Positions 58,784-64,000 of a stretch of DNA of 64,000 bases are shown here, one piece after another. The stretch is from Lampris incognitus (Eukaryota; Chordata; Actinopteri; Lampriformes; Lampridae). Every line of letters begins with the position of its first letter. Position 1 is the first letter of the stretch. Under the pieces are notes generated by a model that ran no database searches, had not been told where the DNA came from, and worked only from the letters and a program-made list of their open reading frames with translations. The DNA lies in the NCBI RefSeq assembly GCF_029633865.1, contig NC_079216.1:64469589-64533588 (forward strand). Reading direction: 5' to 3'. A program made the translations under genes and the position numbers.

Positions 58784-59388
58784 CCAGGTAGACTGTGGCC
58801 TTATCCAGGTAGACTGTGGCCTTATCCAGGTAGACTGTGGCCTTATCCAGGTAGACTGTGGCCTTATCCAGGTAGACTGTGGCCTTATCCAGGTAGACTG
58901 TGGCCTTATCCAGGTAGACTGTGGCCTTATCCAGGTAGACTGTGGCCTTATCCAGGTAGACTATGGCCTTATCCAGGTAGACTGTGGCCTTATCCAGGTA
59001 GACTGTGGCCTTATCCAGGTAGACTGTGGCCTTATCCAGGTAGACTGTGGCCTTATCCAGGTAGACTATGGCCTTATCCAGGTAGACTGTGGCCTTATCC
59101 AGGTAGACTATGGCCTTATCCAGGTAGACTGTGGCCTTATCCAGGTAGACTGTGGCCTTATCCAGGTAGACTGTGGCCTTATCCAGGTAGACTGTGGCCT
59201 TATCCAGGTAGACTATGGCCTTATCCAGGTAGACTGTGGCCTTATCCAGGTAGACTGTGGCCTTATCCAGGTAGACTATGGCCTTATCCAGGTAGACTGT
59301 GGCCTTATCCAGGTAGACTGTGGCCTTATCCAGGTAGACTGTGGCCTTATCCAGGTAGACTGTGGCCTTATCCAGGCCACAGTCTACC
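58784..59388. repeat. 21-bp minisatellite, about 28 copies
   Basis: The unit is ccttatccaggtagactgtgg with a G/A variant (actatgg). The last unit is followed by a flipped piece (ccacagtctacctgg). The 324-codon minus-strand open frame across it is a by-product of the 7-codon period. Confidence 0.96.
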
Positions 59389-59389
59389 T

Positions 59390-59502
59390 GGAGACGGAGA
59401 AAGAGGGGATTGAGAGGGAAAATAAGAAGGAGAGACTGATGCAGAGCTAGACAAAGGACAGTGGGCCTACTGGAGTTTAGTTCTGCGGCTGGCTTGTTAA
59501 GC

Positions 59503-59569
<67 letters not shown>

Positions 59570-60397
59570 CGTTGGACACTTGAATAGCACATTCAGCGTG
59601 CTTCTCTGTACAGAGTACCACTTCCAAATCTCATAACAGGTTCTCATCTGGGACAACGCTTCATACTGAAACACCTCGCTCAAGCTGTATTTCACGAGAG
59701 ACAAGACTGCCCAGTCATGCTTACTCGTCTTTATCTGTAGACCATACACGGTTAAAGAGTCACCAGTTTGGACTTTTTTCTTCCCTGTTTTGGGATTTAT
59801 ACAGTAAATCATTGAAATTTCCCATGATTAATGAAAGCGCCCAGTTAATCAACAACAGCCTGTAAAATGGCAAAACGAACAATGGGACAGAGTTAGCGAG
59901 AGAGAGAGGGAGGGGGGGGGGCTGACAGATAAAAGCCGAATGAGAGAGAGAGCTGGAGGGGGTATTCTGTCAAGAGGGTCCTAACCCACCATTCTTCTTC
60001 AAGGCTTCCAGTGGCTTTGTGGGGACTTCCTTTCTCGCCTCCTCGCCTTCTCGTCTTACTCAATTCTCACTTCGTCACAATCCCTTTCTTTCTCTTTTAT
60101 TCATCCCTTCTCCCCCTCAGCCATTCAGGGGTTCCAAGTGCTGCCGGTGTGAGCATGTGTGTTTGGCCGCGTGACCTCTCGGAAGATTATGCAACGTATG
60201 AAAAGCACGATTCATCCGCACATGTCATGTATGCACCCAGAGGCCTTCACCACCGTCCACGTTAGAAAGTGGTCGGACTAATTCATTATTGGACACGATG
60301 GCCAAGTTTCCCCTTTTCAGAAATGTGCTTGGACTTGAATGGTGACCGCAGCTAGTGGTCAAGCGTGGAGTCTGTTTCTACACCGTTGTGGTCCAAG
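59390..60397. other. ADM2 upstream region, no gene recognised
   Basis: Contains (TG)n at 59505-59566 and otherwise unique sequence. No signal-peptide exon for ADM2 could be identified on the minus strand. Confidence 0.4.
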
Positions 60398-60530
60398 GGG
60401 GGTAGCAGGGTGGCTCAGTAATAGCTCTGTGGGTGAGGGTCCCACAGTTGATCTCAGCCCTTCTGTGTAGTTTGCATGTTCTCCTTGTGTTTGCATGGGA
60501 GTGTGTCTTGCTCCCGTAGCTCTAAATTAG

Positions 60531-61422
60531 CCAACTCTATAATAACCCTCACCTATGGTCACGAGCTCTGGGTAGTGACCGAAAGGGTGGAATTACAGAT
60601 GCAAGCGGCTGAAATGAGTTTCCTCCGTACCCAGATAGCAAAACTTTCTGTGGCCCGGACCCGTCTCACACCCGACACTTCATCCGGCCCCCGTACCACG
60701 TGGAATGATGGCACTTGGGTGGTCCACTCCTGTTTGCCAGAAGCAAGCCATAGCAATGTCGCATGGGCCACATATTTGCCAATGGTGGCCCATATTTGTT
60801 TTGCGATATTTGGGCCATATTCACCATTCACCACACGGGCCACTTCAGGGTCACATGTTGCTGAGAGCACCGCATCTTTGCCAAAAAAAGGCCCACATTT
60901 GATTTGACCTATTTGGGCCATATTTGCTATTATATGTGTGGGCCACTTCAGGCTCACATCCATTTTGTCAGGGCCAGAAGAAGGCCATCAGTGCTGCATC
61001 ATTGCCTGAAGTGGCCCACATCCGGATGCTATCTGGGTAGGGTGTCTGGGCTCAGCCTTAGGGTGAGGAACTCAGACATCCAGAGGGAGTTTGGAGTAGA
61101 GCCGCTGCTGCTTTGCGTCAAAAGGAGCCAGCTGAGCTGGTCGGGCATCTCATTAGGATGCCTCCTGCGCGGCTTCCTTTGGAGGTTCTCCGGGCATGTC
61201 CAACTGGGGGAAGACCCCAGGGTAGACCCAGAACTCGCTGGAGGAACTACATGTCCAGTCCGGCCTGGGAACACCTTGGGATCGCCCAGGAGGAGCTGGA
61301 GGGTGTTGCTGGGGAGAGGAAGTAGGGCACTCCGGAGGCCTGGAGTGCCCTACTTCGCTTGCTGCCACCGCGACCCGACCCCGGAGAAACGACCGAAGAT
61401 GAGATGAGATGATACGAGTTGA
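60531..61422 (+). mobile_element. 5'-truncated LINE with 12-bp TSD
   Basis: The plus frame encodes LTYGHELWVVTERVELQMQ, then a block including REFGVEPLLL and later RPQGRPRTRW, as in the RT C-terminus of fish non-LTR elements. The tail is (GATGA)-like. GCTCTAAATTAG is repeated at 60519-60530 and 61423-61434. Confidence 0.88.
60630..61037 (+). mobile_element. TIR element Y, copy 3, nested in the LINE
   Basis: Bounded by CCCAGATAGC and GCTATCTGGG and flanked by TA on both sides (60628-60629, 61038-61039). Removing it restores the LINE reading frame. Confidence 0.93.
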
Positions 61423-61739
61423 GCTCTAAATTAGACCAGATGTGGATGGCGTGTGAGGGCTCATGTCCGCGTGCTACCCCTGCAATGAACTTTCTACGTG
61501 TCTGTCCCAGGGTGTCTCCCTGCCTCATTCCCACTGTTTGCGGAGAAAAGCTTCCCCCTGCGACCCTGAAAAGATTGAGCAGATGAAAAAAAAAGAAGAA
61601 GAGGGGGAGACATTACCTCCCCCACAACTTTGAAGTTTCAGCAAAACAAATAAATAAACCAAGTGCATGTATCGCTTTAAACAGACATCAGGGAAACTAT
61701 CCCTCTGTAGCTCTTGTCCATCTCTGTCCACTTACGTGG

Positions 61740-62697
61740 GCGTATTATGTTTTCTTACAGTCGGTAAACTGCTGGGATAGGCTGCAGCATCCCCGCGACC
61801 CCGAGAGCAGGGTAGGCGGTTCAGATGGATGGATGGATGGACGGTCAGTAAAAAGAACATTTATAATTTCTGTTGACTTTTATGAGGCCCTCTACTGGTC
61901 AGCACAGGTAAAAAAATGTTTCAAACCGTTGAAGCTCCCAAACAGTCTTACTGTATCCTTATTTAGACGCAACCGAGACTGGCCTCCTCCAAAAAACCCC
62001 CAAAAAGACCCCATAGGTGGTTTGTACAAGCAGCTTATTAGGACCTATAGTGAGGTTTTAAGCTCCTTCCTCACGGTCATCTGTAATTATAACACATCAC
62101 TTCCCCTGTAACAATAAGCTTCTCCTTCCATGAGCTCTCGTGAGAAGGAATATTAATAAAAGCAAAGTTTAATGTCACATAGCGGTTATAATGTCCACGC
62201 TAGCTGACCTTCTAACTTGTGGCTAACGTTAAGTTAGCTCTTATGACGTCATTCATAGGTAAACATGCTGCCAATAGCAATCTTACTTACTATACTAGAC
62301 GGAGAAACAACACAAAAACACACTGACACCATATTCTATTGTTCTCACGTTGTTTTAAAAACCCACAATGCACAGAGGCGAAAAGTATCTGTGGCATACC
62401 TCCTGCCGCCGGTAGGGGGCGCTAATTTAGGAAACGCTCCTGTGGGTCGTATTAGAGGACGAACGACCTATGCGGTCGTATGAAACTCGATAAAAATTCA
62501 AACGGTGTTTGCACGAATGTATATTAAATATATATTTATGTATATATGATGTAAATTATACTAATGCTCTATTCTGTAAGTGTAAAACTAAGGTCAGGAT
62601 AATGGGTTTAAGATTACCTACCTTATGCACACCCCAAGCAGGAAGTACACTTGGTATTTTTACTCAACTGGAAACTTAATAAGAAAACATAATACGC
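61740..62697. mobile_element. TIR element Z, copy 1
   Basis: The first 18 bp (GCGTATTATGTTTTCTTA) and the last 18 bp are exact inverted repeats. It contains a SINE tail fragment at 61768-61843. About 500 bp of interior (61975-62475) is absent from copy 2. Confidence 0.88.
61768..61843 (+). mobile_element. SINE family B tail inserted in element Z
   Basis: Terminal 75 bp of the SINE with its (GGAT)n tail. Flanking gtcggtaaa and gtcagtaaa form a 9-bp TSD with one difference, and copy 2 of element Z shows the uninterrupted site. Confidence 0.85.
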
Positions 62698-62698
62698 A

Positions 62699-63115
62699 GT
62701 GTATTATGATTTCTTACAGTCAGTAAAAAGAACATTTATAATTTCTGTTGGCTTTTATGAGGCCCTCTACTGGTCAGGACAGGTATTTTTCCCCTTCAAA
62801 CTTGAAACTCCCAAATACTGTTGATGTATCCTTATTTAGATGGTTGCATGATATTGAAACTCGATAAAAACTCAAACAGTGTTTGCATGTGTGTATGTAT
62901 GTATGTATGTATATATATATATATATAATATAATGTTTGTGTGCCTGCATTACACGTGTTTTAGGAGGACAGCTGAATGATGTAAATTCCACTAATGCTC
63001 TATTCTGTAAGAGTAAAACAAAGGTCAGGAATATGGATTTAAGATTACCTAGGTTATTATGCAGATCCCAAGCAGGAAGTACACTTGGCATTTTTGCTTC
63101 ACCAGAGTAAAACTA
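62699..63115. mobile_element. TIR element Z, copy 2 (internally deleted)
   Basis: Starts GTGTATTATGATTTCTTA one base after copy 1 and shares both end regions, with the central 500 bp missing and an (ATGT)n/(AT)n run at 62893-62926. The right TIR is not recognisable. Confidence 0.75.
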
Positions 63116-63572
63116 GAAACTATGTGGATTTGTGTGTGTGTGTGTGTGTGTCTCAGTGTACACACCTAAAGTGATAAAGTTTTGCTTGTTTGTTTGTTTA
63201 GTCTGGAAAGTGGGCCAGTATGTGGATACTTATCCTGTAATTCTCACTGGTATTCTGATCAGTCTTCCTGGCTGGACATCGGGGGGCTGCCAGTCCACGC
63301 GTGCACACACAGACGCACACCAACACACACACACACACACACACACATGGATTTTTAACTCTGCCTCACTGCACTCTTTACTTACTATATGGTGGAAGAC
63401 ACTGACAACATGGAGACTGTGGCGTGCCGTGGGACCAGGGCAGTGCAACACGTGGGAAAGTCTTTACTGCTCTGCACCATTTAGGGATAATAATATTAGT
63501 GGGATGTTAGCAAGGCATGCATGTGCAAGCAACACCTGACTCTGTGGCAACCAACTAATGTTTATGTACCAT

Positions 63573-63603
<31 letters not shown>

Positions 63604-64000
63604 GCATGCACACACAGTCATTCACTCACTCATTGATTCTTTTCTCTCTCTCTCACACACACACACAGTCATTCACTGTCATTGACTTTTTTCACACGCA
63701 CACGCATGCACACATTCACTCATTCATTTACTTTTTACACACACACACACACAACTTTAGACGTACGTGCCTACGTCTTTGTGGGTAAGTGCATGAAACT
63801 TATTTCGCATGAAACTTATTTGCTACCACATAAGCATCGCATGCACCAAGAAGCAACCCCTCCCCCCCTCTCTCTCTCTCTCGCTCCCTCTCTCCCTTTC
63901 TCACAAACAGTCATGACAAAGCGAGAGGACCACCTGTGGCTTGGGTCGGTACACGCTCGTCTCCGGAGGAAAAGGCACTTGGCACCGAGGTCTTTTCCCC
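63116..64000. other. Microsatellite-rich region, no gene recognised
   Basis: Several CA/TG and CT tracts (63131-63151, 63322-63348, 63572-63600, 63720-63752, 63868-63895). No coding sequence could be assigned. Confidence 0.5.

Larger units (their letters stand above)
60398..61590 (+). mobile_element. SINE (family B-like) split by a LINE
   Basis: The tRNA-like head and tttgcatgttctcc core (60398-60530) and the tail (61435-61590, with cccagggtgtctccctgcc and gcgaccctgaaaag) are parts of one element separated by the LINE at 60531-61422. Confidence 0.78.

Noticed and set aside
58653..59627. 324-codon minus-strand open frame upstream of ADM2
   Set aside because: Made of the 21-bp array plus (CA)n; it contains no signal peptide or hormone sequence.
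59477..59812. 111-codon minus-strand open frame as a candidate first exon of ADM2
   Set aside because: No signal peptide and no suitable donor phase; part of it is a (CA)n translation.

Overview
The window is a piece of a vertebrate nuclear genome, almost certainly a teleost fish. The genes are split by GT-AG introns, their products read as clear orthologues of vertebrate proteins, and the introns are packed with tRNA-derived SINEs, non-LTR and Penelope-like retrotransposon remnants, hAT-type MITEs, CA/TG microsatellites and large minisatellites. The species cannot be named from the sequence.

Four protein-coding genes can be supported exon by exon. (1) C2CD5 (CDP138), + strand, the 3' twenty coding exons from 1423 to the stop at 22428, followed by about 2 kb of 3'UTR; the N-terminal C2 domain lies off the left edge. 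(2) LMF2, + strand, complete, 14 coding exons from 26506 to 37871 (744 aa). (3) MIOX, - strand, complete, 10 coding exons from 47163 down to 38909 (286 aa), convergent with LMF2. (4) ADM2 (intermedin), - strand, terminal coding exon 58347-57942 carrying the whole mature peptide; its signal-peptide exon was not found. LMF2-MIOX-ADM2 are also neighbours on human chromosome 22q13, so this is a conserved syntenic block, with C2CD5 joined on its left in this genome.

Region by region: 1-22.4 kb, C2CD5 exons and introns with a TIR element, a 34-bp minisatellite, a Penelope-like element, a hAT-type MITE and several SINEs. 22.4-26.5 kb, C2CD5 3'UTR and a short intergenic stretch with a foldback, a hAT MITE and a 24-bp array. 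26.5-38.7 kb, LMF2. 38.9-47.2 kb, MIOX, with a 3.85-kb 27/29-bp minisatellite in intron 3. 47.2-51.5 kb, MIOX promoter and then a 3.8-kb composite satellite. 51.5-57.9 kb, nested transposons and MITEs. 57.8-58.35 kb, ADM2. 58.35-64 kb, a 21-bp array, microsatellites, a triple-nested insertion and a pair of TIR elements.

The genes do not form an operon. C2CD5 is a C2-domain membrane-trafficking protein, LMF2 an ER membrane lipase-maturation-factor homologue, MIOX the first enzyme of inositol catabolism, and ADM2 a calcitonin-family peptide hormone. I found no dedicated novel system. The unusual content is repeat architecture: a hierarchical satellite, datable nested insertions with target-site duplications, a GC-AG intron in MIOX, and two compact foldbacks of unknown role. 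The very long open frames at 42.5-46.3 and 50.4-51.8 kb are by-products of tandem repeats.
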